Shown: positions 1-8,596, counted from the stretch's first letter. The stretch is DNA of 64,000 bases from UBA2357 sp041678045 (GCA_041678045.1 JBAYOV010000001.1:1-64000); one strand, 5' to 3'. The notes: generated by a model from the letters alone, not told the origin. A program made the numbers and translations.

Positions 1-7
1 GGGGCGT

Positions 8-1069
8 TTGAGTGACAGTGAGGCGTGCCTGCGCCTGGCGATGAAGGTTACCGGGCTGGGCTTGTGGGATTATCGGGCCGACTCCGAGACCGTGGGCAGC
101 AACGAGCAGACGGCACGCCTGCTCGGCCATGCGCCTGAAGCATTCCGCGAGACACGCACGGCCTTTGTGGACCGGCTGCACCCGGATGACCGGGCGCGCA
201 TGCGGGCGGCCTTTCGTGATTATCTGCAGGGCGCGCGCGATGAATATGTCTGCGAGTTTCGCATGCGCACCCGGGAGGGCCTGTATCGCTGGTTTCGCTC
301 CACGGGCGAGGTGATGAGCCGCGATGCGCAGGGACAGCCGCTCAGGGTCGTGGGGACGTATCTGGACATTCACGATCAGGTTGAGGCGCTGCGCGCCCAG
401 GCCGAGCTGCCCGCCCGCCTGCTCGATGCGCAGGAGACCGAGCGGCGTCTGCTGGCGCGCGAGCTGCATGATGAGATCGGCCAGCAGCTCACTGCCGCAC
501 GCTTGAGCCTGCATGCGCTGGGGACAGCGCTGGGCGATGCGCCGGCGCCGCTCGCGCGGGTGAGGGATGTGATGTCGATTGTCGAAGGGCTGATCGCACG
601 GGTGCGCGGGCGGGTGATCGATCTGCGTCCGCCGCTGCTGGACGATCTGGGTCTGGGGCCGGCGCTGGAGGAATATTGCCGGCAACAGGAGGAGCGCAGT
701 CAGGTCTGCGTGCTGCTGGACGGGGTACAGGCACTGCCGCGCCTTTCGGCGCAGGTCGAGTGCGTGGCGTTCCGGGTGGTGCAGGAGGCGGTGAATAATG
801 CGCTTAAGCATGGGGAGGCGGATGAGGTGCAGGTGAGTCTGGGCGTGCGCGATGGGGGGCTGGAAGTGACGGTGCAGGACAATGGCCGGGGTTTTGATCC
901 ACGCCCGACAGGCGCTCGGGCGCAGGCCGCGCGCGTTGTGCCCGGCGTGGGGTTGGCCGTGATGCGAGAGCGGGTGCAGCTGGTCGGCGGGCGGCTGGAT
1001 GTGAGCCCCGGCCAGGCCGGGGTGCGGGTGCACGCGCAATTGCCGCTGGCGGCAGGAGAGGCAGGATGA
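8..1069 (+). CDS. PAS sensor histidine kinase (NarL/UhpB-type partner), possibly 5'-truncated
   Basis: This is a cytoplasmic sensor kinase that should phosphorylate the response regulator encoded directly downstream. Residues 8 to about 125 form a PAS domain with a PAC-like end. A HisKA_3 dimerisation region follows, with the phospho-accepting His near residue 154 in the motif RELHDEIGQQ. The C-terminus is a HATPase with an N-box (EAVNNALKHG, about 260-269) and a G-box (DNGRGFD, about 297). No membrane segment is visible. The only available start is a TTG at position 8, and the frame is open to the window edge, so more sensor domains may lie upstream. Its last 4 bases overlap the next gene (ATGA), which indicates translational coupling. 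The signal sensed cannot be told from the sequence. Confidence 0.88.
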   Translation: MSDSEACLRLAMKVTGLGLWDYRADSETVGSNEQTARLLGHAPEAFRETRTAFVDRLHPDDRARMRAAFRDYLQGARDEYVCEFRMRTREGLYRWFRSTGEVMSRDAQGQPLRVVGTYLDIHDQVEALRAQAELPARLLDAQETERRLLARELHDEIGQQLTAARLSLHALGTALGDAPAPLARVRDVMSIVEGLIARVRGRVIDLRPPLLDDLGLGPALEEYCRQQEERSQVCVLLDGVQALPRLSAQVECVAFRVVQEAVNNALKHGEADEVQVSLGVRDGGLEVTVQDNGRGFDPRPTGARAQAARVVPGVGLAVMRERVQLVGGRLDVSPGQAGVRVHAQLPLAAGEAG

Positions 1070-1725
1070 TCGGAGTGTTGCTGGTCGACGATCATGCCTT
1101 GGTGCGTGCGGGGTTGCGGGCGTTGATCGAGCGTTTTGCGGAGTACCGGGTGCTGGCCGAGGCGGCGGATGGTCGTGAGGCGGTGCAGTTGGCACGTGCG
1201 CTGCAGCCAGCGCTCGTGCTGATCGACATTGCCATGCCCGGCCTGAACGGGCTGGATGCGATTGCCGAGATCCGTCGTGCGGCACCGGCCTGCAAGGTGG
1301 TGGTGGTATCCATGCATGGTGGCCCCGATTACATGGGTGCAGCCTTGCGTGCCGGTGCGGAAGGATATGTGCTCAAGGACGCAGCGCCCGAGGCGCTGGC
1401 CACTGCGCTGGCGGCCGTGCGGGCGGGGCGTCGTCATTTCATCGGCATGAGCGGGGAGGCGATGCAGGGGCACGCGCAGGGCGTGTCGCCGGTGTGTCCG
1501 TCGGTGCCCGGTGCGCTGGCGCCGGAGCTGACGCGCCGGCAGCGCGAAATCCTGCAGTTGATTGCCGAGGGCCATGCCACGCGCGAAATTGCCACCTGCC
1601 TGCACATCAGCGTGAAGACGGTGGAAACCCACCGGGCGCAGCTCATGCAGCGGCTGGGCATTTTCGATGTGGCGGGGCTCACCCGCCACGCCATCCGGAT
1701 CGGTCTGGTCAGTCCCGAGCGTTGA
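1066..1725 (+). CDS. LuxR/NarL-family response regulator
   Basis: A two-domain transcriptional regulator of 219 residues. The receiver domain (1-120) has the acidic pair D8-D9, the phospho-acceptor D54 (LIDIAMPG), Ser82 and the conserved Lys104 (LKDAAP). The output domain (about 150-212) is a GerE/LuxR helix-turn-helix with the typical stretch LTRRQREILQLIAEG and VKTVETHRAQLM. It is coupled by a 4-base overlap to the kinase upstream, so the two form a cognate pair. The 3' end overlaps the end of lgt on the other strand by 17 bases. The target genes are unknown. Confidence 0.93.
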   Translation: MIGVLLVDDHALVRAGLRALIERFAEYRVLAEAADGREAVQLARALQPALVLIDIAMPGLNGLDAIAEIRRAAPACKVVVVSMHGGPDYMGAALRAGAEGYVLKDAAPEALATALAAVRAGRRHFIGMSGEAMQGHAQGVSPVCPSVPGALAPELTRRQREILQLIAEGHATREIATCLHISVKTVETHRAQLMQRLGIFDVAGLTRHAIRIGLVSPER

Positions 1726-2524
1726 GACTGGCTGCGGGCGGCTGGCCATGGGCTTGCCACAGCAGTCCGGCGCCGACGAGCACCATCGGGACGCACAGCC
1801 ATTGTGCTGTCGACAGGCCCAGGGTGAGCGTGCCGAAAATGCCCGGGTCGGGGGTACGGAAGAATTCAGCAGCAAAGCGCAGCGTGCCGTAACCGACCAG
1901 GAACACCGCCGACACCGCGCGCACCGGGCGCGGACTGGCTGAGTACCACCACAGCAGCACGAACAGCAGCATGCCTTCGCCGAGCGCCTGGTAAATCTGC
2001 GACGGATGACGGGGCAGTGCATCCACCCAGGGAAAGACCATGCTCCAGGGCAAGTCCATGCCCACGGGACGGCCCCACAACTCGCCGTTGATGAAGTTGC
2101 CGATGCGCCCTGCCGCGAGCCCGGTCGGCACCAGCGGTGCGATGAAGTCGGTGACCTGCCAGAAGCCCTTGCCGCTGCGTCGCCCATACAGCCACATGGC
2201 CACCAGCACCCCCAGAAAGCCGCCATGAAAGCTCATGCCGCCTTTCCAGATGGCCAGCACTTCCAGCGGGTGGCTGAGATAGTAGGCCGGCTGGAAGAAC
2301 AGCACCTCGCCCAGCCGCCCGCCGACGACCACCCCGAGGATGCCGTACAGCAGCAGGTCGTCGATGTGCTCGGCCTGCCAGCCCAGCTCCGGGCGGCGGC
2401 GGGCGTGGCGGCGTCCGAGCATCACGAACAGCACGAAGGCGGCCAGATACATCAGGCCGTACCAATGCACGGACAGCGGGCCGAGGGAGAGGGCAACCGG
2501 ATCGAATCTAGGGTGGATCAGCAT
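1709..2524 (-). CDS. lgt: Prolipoprotein diacylglyceryl transferase
   Basis: Lgt transfers a diacylglyceryl group from phosphatidylglycerol to the lipobox Cys of prelipoproteins in the inner membrane, the first step of lipoprotein maturation. The 271-residue product is the usual length for the family. It begins MLIHPRFDPVALSLGPL, as Lgt proteins do, has about seven hydrophobic segments and carries the conserved motif GGMSFHGGFLG near residue 98 and the Lgt signature around GRIGNFINGELWG. It lies 48 bases downstream of the yceH-like gene on the same strand and is probably cotranscribed with it. Its C-terminus converges on the response regulator gene with a short overlap. Confidence 0.96.
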   Translation of the reverse strand: MLIHPRFDPVALSLGPLSVHWYGLMYLAAFVLFVMLGRRHARRRPELGWQAEHIDDLLLYGILGVVVGGRLGEVLFFQPAYYLSHPLEVLAIWKGGMSFHGGFLGVLVAMWLYGRRSGKGFWQVTDFIAPLVPTGLAAGRIGNFINGELWGRPVGMDLPWSMVFPWVDALPRHPSQIYQALGEGMLLFVLLWWYSASPRPVRAVSAVFLVGYGTLRFAAEFFRTPDPGIFGTLTLGLSTAQWLCVPMVLVGAGLLWQAHGQPPAASLNARD

Positions 2525-2572
2525 GGCAGCGGAAGCAGGACAGGCACGGACAGGGTCCGGCGCTGGGCAGGG

Positions 2573-3262
2573 TCAGTCAAACTGCGCACGAAACGCGTCG
2601 AATTCGGCACGCAACTGGTCAAGCTCCTCGCGCAGCTTGAGCACGGTCTGTTCCAGCTCGCCCTGACGGCCGCGCCCACCGGTGGGGGCGACATGTTCGG
2701 CGGAGTGCGCGAGAAAGTCGCCGCCACACAGCAGGTGACCATGGCGGGTTTCCTTGGTGCCCGGTGCGCGTGGCAGCGCGGCTGCCATCGGAGGGTACTT
2801 GTCCGCCAGATGCTCCAGCACCGCTTCGACTGCAGCGATGTCGGCGAAGGCATGCATGCGCTCGCAGCGCTGCCGGATTTCGCCCGCAGTCTGCGGGCCG
2901 CGCAGCATCAGCAGGGCCAGCACGGCCTGTTCGGGCGGTGGCAGCGAGTAACGCAGGCGGAGCTGGTGTTCGTACTTGGGAACGCGTGCGCTGGCCTGGT
3001 CGCGCCGGGTGACCAGCCGCAGTGCAATGAGGGCGTCGAGCGCGTGGACGATTTCCTCCTCGCTCAGCGACATCACCGGGTCGCGGCCAGTGAGCTGGTT
3101 GCAGCCGGTGAGCAGGGCGTTGACCGACAGCGGGTAGCTGTCCGGTGTGACGAAGGATTTTTCAACCAGTACTGCGAGCACACGAGCCTGAACCGGGTCG
3201 AGCAGTGCGTCGCTGTCTTCGGGGCGGGGGGCGGAGCCGGAGTCGGATGCGGTATCGGTCAT
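2573..3262 (-). CDS. yceH: YceH family (DUF480) protein
   Basis: A conserved family of roughly 215-230 residues made of two winged-helix-like domains. The family is widespread in Proteobacteria but has no firmly established biochemical role. The product contains the family hallmarks LDPVQARVLAVLVEKSFVTPD, YPLSVNALLTGCNQ and LMLRGPQTAGEIRQR. The C-terminal 30 residues form a coiled coil rich in Leu and Glu (LRAEFDAFRAQF), also typical. I chose the ATG at 3262 (MTDTASDSG) over one nine codons further upstream because the extra residues are not family-like. It is divergent from ilvD and upstream of lgt on the same strand. Confidence 0.85.
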   Translation of the reverse strand: MTDTASDSGSAPRPEDSDALLDPVQARVLAVLVEKSFVTPDSYPLSVNALLTGCNQLTGRDPVMSLSEEEIVHALDALIALRLVTRRDQASARVPKYEHQLRLRYSLPPPEQAVLALLMLRGPQTAGEIRQRCERMHAFADIAAVEAVLEHLADKYPPMAAALPRAPGTKETRHGHLLCGGDFLAHSAEHVAPTGGRGRQGELEQTVLKLREELDQLRAEFDAFRAQFD

Positions 3263-3330
3263 TGCTGTATTGGCGCAGGGCCTGGGCATGAAGTCAAACG
3301 CAATGATAGCCGACGAAGTGCTGCGCTTCG

Positions 3331-3339
3331 GTTAGAATT
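3331..3339 (+). promoter_or_regulatory. Candidate promoter (-10) of ilvD
   Basis: The sequence GTTAGAATT contains TAGAAT (3333-3338), a -10 element form often seen in betaproteobacteria, about 70 bases upstream of ilvD in the divergent yceH/ilvD gap. No good -35 hexamer is visible at the right spacing, so the call is tentative. Confidence 0.35.
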
Positions 3340-3406
3340 TCAGGCTGTTCAAGCTACATGACTGGCGCGGCGGACTGCCGCGCAGGACAACCGGACGAGG
3401 ATGCCC

Positions 3407-5260
3407 ATGCCCCAATACCGTTCCCGTACTTCAACTGCCGGCCGCAACATGGCCGGCGCCCGAGCGCTGTGGCGTGCCACCGGCATGAAGGATGGTGATT
3501 TCGAAAAACCGATCATCGCCGTCGCCAACAGTTTCACCCAGTTCGTGCCGGGGCATGTGCACCTGAAGGACCTGGGGCAGCTGGTTGCCCGCGAGATCGA
3601 AGCGGCCGGCGGTGTGGCCAAGGAGTTCAACACCATTGCGGTGGATGACGGCATTGCGATGGGGCATGGCGGGATGCTGTATTCGCTGCCCAGCCGCGAG
3701 CTGATCGCCGACAGTGTCGAATACATGTGCAATGCCCACACGGCCGACGCGCTGGTGTGCATCTCCAACTGCGACAAGATCACCCCGGGCATGCTGATGG
3801 CCGCGCTGCGCCTGAACATTCCGGCGATCTTCGTGTCCGGCGGGCCGATGGAGGCCGGCAAGGTGAAGTGGGAGGCGAAGGTCATCCCCGTCGATCTGGT
3901 CGATGCGATGGTGCGTGCCGCCGACAGCGCCTGTTCCGACGAGGAGGTGGCCGAGTACGAGCGTTCGGCCTGCCCGACCTGCGGTTCGTGCTCCGGCATG
4001 TTCACCGCCAACTCGATGAACTGCCTGACTGAAGCGCTGGGTCTGTCGTTGCCCGGCAACGGCACCCTGCTGGCCACGCATGCCGACCGGGAACAGCTGT
4101 TCCGCCGTGCCGGGCGCGTCATCGTCGATCTGGCACGCCGTTACTACGAGCAGGACGATGTGTCGGTGTTGCCGCGTTCGATTGCCAGTTTCCAGGCGTT
4201 CGAGAATGCGATCACGCTCGATGTGGCGATGGGCGGTTCGACCAACACCGTGCTGCACCTGCTGGCAGCGGCGCACGAGGCGGGGGTCGACTTCACCATG
4301 AAGGACATCGACCGCGTCTCCCGCAAGGTGCCGTGCCTGTGCAAGGTGGCCCCTGCCGTGCAGGAGGTGCATATCGAAGACGTTCACCGTGCCGGTGGCA
4401 TCATGGCGATTCTGGGCGAGCTGGATCGCGCCGGCCTGTTGCACACCGATGTGCCCACGGTGCATGCGCGCACCCTGCACGAGGCACTGCACCGCTGGGA
4501 CGTGATGCAGGCGCATGACAATTCGGTGTTCGAGTTTTATCGTGCCGCGCCCGGTGGTGTGCCGACCCAGAAGGCCTTCTCGCAGGATCGCCGCTGGGGT
4601 GAGCTGGATCTCGACCGCACGCATGGCGTGATCCGTGATCGTGCCAACGCCTTCACCGAGGACGGGGGGCTGGCCGTGCTGTACGGCAACATCGCAGAGA
4701 AGGGTTGCATCGTGAAGACGGCCGGGGTCGATGAGTCGATCTGGCGCTTCACCGGCCGTGCGCGGGTGTATGAAAGCCAGGAAGACGCCGTCGAGGCGAT
4801 TCTGGGCGACCAGGTGGTGGCCGGCGATGTGGTGGTGATCCGCTACGAGGGGCCGAAGGGTGGGCCGGGCATGCAGGAAATGCTGTATCCGACCAGCTAC
4901 CTGAAGTCCAAGGGGCTGGGCAAGGCCTGCGCGCTGCTGACCGACGGTCGCTTTTCCGGCGGCACGTCCGGCCTGTCGATTGGCCATGCCTCGCCGGAGG
5001 CGGCCTGCGGCGGTGCGATTGCACTGATCGAGGAGGGGGATACGATCGAGATCGACATTCCCGGCCGCAGCATCCGGCTGGCCGTGTCCGATGACACGCT
5101 GGCACAACGCCGTGTCGCCATGCAGGCCAGGGGAGCGGCTGCCTGGCGTCCGGTCAACCGCCAGCGTCAGGTGTCGGCGGCGCTGCAGGCCTATGCCGCC
5201 CTCACCACCAGCGCCGATACCGGCGGGGTGCGCGATGTCACGCAAGTACAGCGTGGATGA
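3407..5260 (+). CDS. ilvD: Dihydroxy-acid dehydratase
   Basis: IlvD dehydrates 2,3-dihydroxy-isovalerate and its isoleucine-pathway analogue to the 2-keto acids, a common step of branched-chain amino acid synthesis in the cytoplasm. The product (617 residues) matches the family over its whole length. It has the N-terminus MPQYRSRTSTAGRNMAGA, the Fe-S ligand motifs SNCDKITPGM and CPTCGSCSGMFTANS, and the C-terminal DGRFSGGTSGLSIGH. Two ATGs lie two codons apart. I use the second (3407) because it matches the E. coli N-terminus and sits 6 bases after the GAGG ribosome-binding site. Confidence 0.97.
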   Translation: MPQYRSRTSTAGRNMAGARALWRATGMKDGDFEKPIIAVANSFTQFVPGHVHLKDLGQLVAREIEAAGGVAKEFNTIAVDDGIAMGHGGMLYSLPSRELIADSVEYMCNAHTADALVCISNCDKITPGMLMAALRLNIPAIFVSGGPMEAGKVKWEAKVIPVDLVDAMVRAADSACSDEEVAEYERSACPTCGSCSGMFTANSMNCLTEALGLSLPGNGTLLATHADREQLFRRAGRVIVDLARRYYEQDDVSVLPRSIASFQAFENAITLDVAMGGSTNTVLHLLAAAHEAGVDFTMKDIDRVSRKVPCLCKVAPAVQEVHIEDVHRAGGIMAILGELDRAGLLHTDVPTVHARTLHEALHRWDVMQAHDNSVFEFYRAAPGGVPTQKAFSQDRRWGELDLDRTHGVIRDRANAFTEDGGLAVLYGNIAEKGCIVKTAGVDESIWRFTGRARVYESQEDAVEAILGDQVVAGDVVVIRYEGPKGGPGMQEMLYPTSYLKSKGLGKACALLTDGRFSGGTSGLSIGHASPEAACGGAIALIEEGDTIEIDIPGRSIRLAVSDDTLAQRRVAMQARGAAAWRPVNRQRQVSAALQAYAALTTSADTGGVRDVTQVQRG

Positions 5261-5285
5261 TTGATTGACCCGGCATGCGCATGGC

Positions 5286-5314
5286 TTGACCGTCATGCGG
5301 GTGCCCTCTACTAT
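5286..5314 (+). promoter_or_regulatory. Sigma-70 promoter of the coiled-coil/zapA/6S unit
   Basis: TTGACC (5286-5291) and TACTAT (5309-5314) are separated by exactly 17 bases, a near-consensus sigma-70 promoter. It lies 8 bases upstream of the ATG of the small coiled-coil gene and would drive it together with zapA and possibly 6S RNA. Confidence 0.7.
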
Positions 5315-5322
5315 CCGAGACC

Positions 5323-5517
5323 ATGGACGTCGAACTCAACCGACTGGAAAGCCAGATCGAGCAGCTCATTGGCATGAACACGACCGCGCGCACCGAAGTG
5401 CGCAACCTTCGGCTGCGTGTGGCTGCGCTCGAAGCCGAAAATCGCCAGCTCACCGGCAAGCTGAAGTTTGCGGTCGAGAAATTCGAGTCGTTGCTCGAAA
5501 AGTTACCGGAAAACTGA
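5323..5517 (+). CDS. Small coiled-coil protein upstream of zapA (ZapB-like)
   Basis: A 64-residue protein that is almost entirely one predicted coiled coil, with a heptad-like pattern of Leu/Val/Ile (LNRLESQIEQLIG, LRLRVAALEAENRQL). Proteins of this size and type are encoded just upstream of zapA in many beta- and gammaproteobacteria and are generally annotated as a conserved TIGR02449-like or ZapB-like family. A role in Z-ring organisation with ZapA is therefore a reasonable inference but is not shown by the sequence. The stop codon is separated by a single base from the zapA start, so the two are translationally linked. Confidence 0.75.
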   Translation: MDVELNRLESQIEQLIGMNTTARTEVRNLRLRVAALEAENRQLTGKLKFAVEKFESLLEKLPEN

Positions 5518-5518
5518 C

Positions 5519-5821
5519 ATGTCCAATGAAACGCTAGACATCACGATCATGGGGCGTGAATACCGCGTCGCCTGCAAGCCCGAGGAAGCCGAGGGCCTGC
5601 GCGAAGCGGTACGCTATCTGGACGTCAAGCTGCGCGAGTTGGGCGGAAAGACCGGAGCCAACGGCGAGAAGCTGGTGATCATGACCGCCCTCAACATCAC
5701 CCACGAATTCCTGCAATTCCAGCGCTCCGGGGGATTTGACATGCCCGCCCTGAAGCGTAGAATTGGACTCATGAATGCACGACTCGACGGAGTTCTGAGG
5801 CAACCGGACAAGCTTTTCTGA
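5519..5821 (+). CDS. zapA: Cell division protein ZapA
   Basis: ZapA binds FtsZ and bundles its protofilaments at the division site. The 100-residue product has the family layout: an N-terminal FtsZ-binding domain (LDITIMGREYRVACKPEE), the helix beginning LREAVRYLDVKLREL and a C-terminal coiled coil. The frame stays open further upstream, but the ATG at 5519 gives the canonical N-terminus and follows the preceding stop codon by one base. The 6S RNA gene follows, as in many proteobacteria. Confidence 0.94.
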   Translation: MSNETLDITIMGREYRVACKPEEAEGLREAVRYLDVKLRELGGKTGANGEKLVIMTALNITHEFLQFQRSGGFDMPALKRRIGLMNARLDGVLRQPDKLF

Positions 5822-5856
5822 GCATGCCGCCTCATGACGAAGTTGTATGACGATCA

Positions 5857-6036
5857 ATCCCCTGCAGTGTTTGTTGAAGCCGTAGATTCCTTGAACCAAT
5901 GTCGAGAGACTTGGTTGCGGACCTTGATCTTCGCTGGTGTGCCCGCCCCTAGCCGGGTGAGCCTGATGCGGATGGAAAGCGACCTCCCTGAACCCTAGGT
6001 TCAGGATGCCCGGTGGAAACGGCACATGCGGGGGGC
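5857..6036 (+). ncRNA. ssrS: 6S RNA
   Basis: 6S RNA binds the sigma-70 RNA polymerase holoenzyme and down-regulates many promoters in stationary phase. The region of about 180 nt lies directly after zapA, its classical place. A closing stem can be drawn: CCCCTGCAGTG (5859-5869) pairs with CACATGCGGGG (6023-6034, counting a bulge). The 3' half contains a CCTGAACC...GGTTCAGG hairpin (5987-6005) like the CCTTGAACC/GGTTCAAGG element of E. coli 6S. A perfect intrinsic terminator follows. Exact ends are approximate. The 5-formyltetrahydrofolate cyclo-ligase gene that often follows 6S is absent here. Confidence 0.88.
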
Positions 6037-6041
6037 CAGAT

Positions 6042-6078
6042 GCGAGGCGCGGAGCGATCCGCGCCTCGCTGTTTTTTT
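6042..6078 (+). terminator. Intrinsic terminator after 6S RNA
   Basis: A perfect 12-bp stem (GCGAGGCGCGGA, loop GCGA, then TCCGCGCCTCGC) is followed by TG and seven T residues. It ends the zapA/6S transcript and separates it from the exporter gene. Confidence 0.95.
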
Positions 6079-6107
6079 GGAAGACCGGACGCAACGGTGG
6101 CGGGGGC

Positions 6108-6914
6108 ATGATGTTTGACTGGTGGTGGGCAAGTTACCTCCTGCTCGGAGGCTTTGTCGGCTTTTTTGCCGGCCTGCTGGGCGTCGGCGGCGGGGGCATC
6201 ATGGTGCCGGTGCTGACCACCCTGTTCGTGGCGCAGGGCTTTGCGGCTTCGAGCGCGGTGCATCTTGCACTGGGCACTTCGATGGCCGCCATCGTGCTCA
6301 CCTCGATTGCCAGCCTGCGTGCGCACCACCGGCATGGTGCGGTGCGCTGGGATGTCGTGCGCCAGATCACGCCAGGCGTGCTGGCTGGCACCTTTGCCGC
6401 CACCTTCATTGCCTCCCGGGTGGCTTCCGAACCGCTCGCAATCTTCTTTGCCTGCTTCATGGCGTATGTATCGTTCCAGATGATGGCCAACATCAAGCCC
6501 AAGCCCAGCCGCGAGTTGCCCGGGGCGGTGGGCATGAATGCGGTGGGCGCGGGCATCGGCAGCATTTCTGCCCTGGTGGCGATTGGCGGAGGCTCGCTGT
6601 CGGTGCCGTTCATGACCTGGTGCAATGTGAAGGTGCATCATGCCATCGGTACATCGGCTGCGATTGGTCTGCCGATTGCGATTGCGGGAACGCTGGGTTA
6701 TCTGTTGAATGGCTGGGGCGCGCCGGACATGCCACCGTTGAGCGTTGGTTTCGTGTATCTGCCGGCGCTGGTGCTGGTCAGCGTGGTGAGCATGGTGTTC
6801 GCGCCGCTGGGCGCCGGATTGGCGCACCGCTTGCCGGTGGCGACGCTGAAGAAGGTTTTTGCGGTGTTGCTGCTGTTGCTGTCGGCGAAGATGCTGCACA
6901 CCCTGTTTGCCTGA
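6108..6914 (+). CDS. TauE/SafE-family membrane transporter
   Basis: A 268-residue inner-membrane protein of the sulfite/organosulfonate exporter (TauE/SafE, DUF81) family. About eight hydrophobic segments are visible. The family's duplicated motif appears as FFAGLLGVGGGGIMVPVL near residue 20 and again as SALVAIGGGSLSVPFM near residue 157. The frame stays open upstream into the 6S terminator, so I placed the start at the ATG pair at 6108/6111, beyond the terminator. The substrate is unknown; sulfite, sulfoacetate or other small anions are known for relatives. A LysE-type exporter gene follows 15 bases later. Confidence 0.85.
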   Translation: MMFDWWWASYLLLGGFVGFFAGLLGVGGGGIMVPVLTTLFVAQGFAASSAVHLALGTSMAAIVLTSIASLRAHHRHGAVRWDVVRQITPGVLAGTFAATFIASRVASEPLAIFFACFMAYVSFQMMANIKPKPSRELPGAVGMNAVGAGIGSISALVAIGGGSLSVPFMTWCNVKVHHAIGTSAAIGLPIAIAGTLGYLLNGWGAPDMPPLSVGFVYLPALVLVSVVSMVFAPLGAGLAHRLPVATLKKVFAVLLLLLSAKMLHTLFA

Positions 6915-6929
6915 CTGGAAGGTGATGCG

Positions 6930-7553
6930 ATGAGCTGGAGCGTGTGGGTGGCCTTTCTGGTGGCCTCGGTGGTGATTGCGGTCTCTCCCGGACCGGGGGC
7001 GGTGCTGAGCATTGCAACCGGTCTGCGTCATGGCTACAGCGGTGCGGTGCAGGCCATCCTTGGGCTGCAAAGCGCCTTGCTGATTCAGTTGGCCGTGGTG
7101 GCGGCGGGTTTGGGGGCCGTGCTGGCGGCTTCCAGTACGGCGTTTCTGGTGCTGAAGGGGGTCGGGGCGAGCTATCTGGTATATCTGGGGGTGCGCAAGT
7201 GGCGTGCACCGGTGGAGGTCGGGTCTGACGAACAGTCGCTGGCGGGGGCGGCCCGGAGGGGGTTGTATGTGCAGGGGCTGCTGGTGAATCTGACCAATCC
7301 CAAGGCGCTGATCTTCATGGTGGCGCTGGTGCCGCAGTTTGTGTCGCCTACCGAACCCCAGGCGGTGCAGTTTCTGATCATCGCGGTGACCATGGTGCTG
7401 ACCGATTTTGTGGTGATGTCGTGCTACGCCCTGCTGGCGGGGCGTTGCCGGGGCTGGTTGCACAGTCCGCGCATGATCCGGACGCAGAACCGCCTGTTCG
7501 GCGGCCTGTTCGTGTCAGCCGGGGCACTGCTGGCGCTGTCGTCCAAGGCCTGA
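6930..7553 (+). CDS. LysE/RhtB-family amino-acid exporter
   Basis: A 207-residue protein with the typical six hydrophobic segments of the LysE/RhtB family, which exports amino acids such as lysine, homoserine or threonine from the cytoplasm. The N-terminal family motif VSPGPGAVLSIATGLRHG (about residues 26-43) and the middle segment NLTNPKALIFMVALVPQF are diagnostic. A GGAAGG ribosome-binding site stands 7 bases before the ATG. It is probably cotranscribed with the TauE-like gene upstream. The exact substrate cannot be told. Confidence 0.9.
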   Translation: MSWSVWVAFLVASVVIAVSPGPGAVLSIATGLRHGYSGAVQAILGLQSALLIQLAVVAAGLGAVLAASSTAFLVLKGVGASYLVYLGVRKWRAPVEVGSDEQSLAGAARRGLYVQGLLVNLTNPKALIFMVALVPQFVSPTEPQAVQFLIIAVTMVLTDFVVMSCYALLAGRCRGWLHSPRMIRTQNRLFGGLFVSAGALLALSSKA

Positions 7554-7573
7554 GAGGGGCACGGCCCAGCCCG

Positions 7574-7604
7574 GCAGGGCGATGTCTTTCAGCGCTCGCC
7601 CTGC
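7574..7604. terminator. Hairpin between convergent lysE-like and znuA-like genes
   Basis: GCAGGGCGA (7574-7582) and TCGCCCTGC (7596-7604) form a perfect 9-bp stem around a 13-base loop. It spans the short gap and the last codons of the znuA-like gene. There is no clear T-tract, so termination is inferred from position and stability. Confidence 0.4.
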
Positions 7605-8596
7605 AGTCCTTCCAGCAGCACCCTGAGGTTGTGTCGCATCATCGAAGGATAGTCAGGCGCCGGTCCGTCGGCCGGGGACAGGGCGTCGGATATCAGCGTG
7701 CCGCCCACCCGTGCCCCGCTTTCCTTGCCGATGCGCTCGATCAGCCGGCTGTCGCTGACGTTCTCCAGAAATACCACCGCGACCTGCTCACGCCGGATCT
7801 GCCGGATCAGGCGGGCGATGCCGGCGGCCGAGGCCTCGGCGTCATGACTGACGCCGGAGGCTGCCATGAAGCGTACACCGTAGGCCCGGCCAAAGTAGTT
7901 GAAGGCTTCATGCGAGCTGACCACCGAGCGGGCTTCGGCCGGAATGGTGGCGAGACGGCTGCGAATCTCTTCATCCAGGGCGTTGAGGGTGTGCTGGTAG
8001 GCAGTGCGGCGGGCCTCGATTGCGTCGGCCTCGTCGGGCAGTCGGCGGATGAGCGCTGCGGCAATGTTGTCTACATACACCTTTACGTTGGCGACGTCTT
8101 GCCAGGCATGGGGGTCGAGTTCGCCGTGGTGGTGGTGTGCCTGTCCGCTGTGATCATGGTGCGCATGATCGGCCTTGAGTGCCGCGATTCCCTCGCTGGC
8201 GATCAGCAGGTGATGCTGTTTGCCAGCCGTGGCGGCCAGCCGTTCCAGCCAGTGGTCGAAGCCCAGTCCGTTGCTGACCACCAGATCGGCCGACTGAACC
8301 AGACGGGCGTCAGAAGGGCGTGACTGGTAGGCGTGGGCATCTTCGCCGGGGCCGATCAGGCTGCTGACTTTCACATAAGGGCCGCCCACCTGCTCGACCA
8401 GATCGGCAAGAATGCTGAAGCTGGTGACCACGTTCAGAGGCGTGGTGCTGCCTGTCTGCGTGCGATCGTCGTTGGCCAGCGCGGCGTGGCTCAAGGTCAG
8501 CACCGAGAGCAGCAGGATCAGGATGTGCTGCCAGCGTTTGCCAAGGGTGTGCAGTTGTGCAGGCAGCAGGTGTGGGGGGGGCGATGAGTTGGGCAT
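7589..8596 (-). CDS. znuA: Zinc-type ABC transporter periplasmic binding protein
   Basis: The periplasmic metal-binding subunit (cluster A-I) of a ZnuABC-like importer, 335 residues. A signal sequence lies at about residues 20-42 (ILILLLSVLTLSHAALA). Likely metal ligands are in the motifs GEDAHAYQ, DPHAWQDV and SSHEAFNYFGRAYG. A His-rich loop (HAHHDHSGQAHHHHGE) lies between the first two, a mark of zinc rather than manganese binders. The frame extends far upstream inside the permease gene, so I set the start at the ATG at 8596, which precedes a normal signal peptide. It is the last gene of the minus-strand znu operon. Confidence 0.9.
   Translation of the reverse strand: MPNSSPPPHLLPAQLHTLGKRWQHILILLLSVLTLSHAALANDDRTQTGSTTPLNVVTSFSILADLVEQVGGPYVKVSSLIGPGEDAHAYQSRPSDARLVQSADLVVSNGLGFDHWLERLAATAGKQHHLLIASEGIAALKADHAHHDHSGQAHHHHGELDPHAWQDVANVKVYVDNIAAALIRRLPDEADAIEARRTAYQHTLNALDEEIRSRLATIPAEARSVVSSHEAFNYFGRAYGVRFMAASGVSHDAEASAAGIARLIRQIRREQVAVVFLENVSDSRLIERIGKESGARVGGTLISDALSPADGPAPDYPSMMRHNLRVLLEGLQGER

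Noticed and set aside
7421..8323. Plus-strand frame across the lysE-like and znuA-like genes
   Set aside because: It is antisense to znuA and out of frame with the exporter; the protein has no recognisable features.
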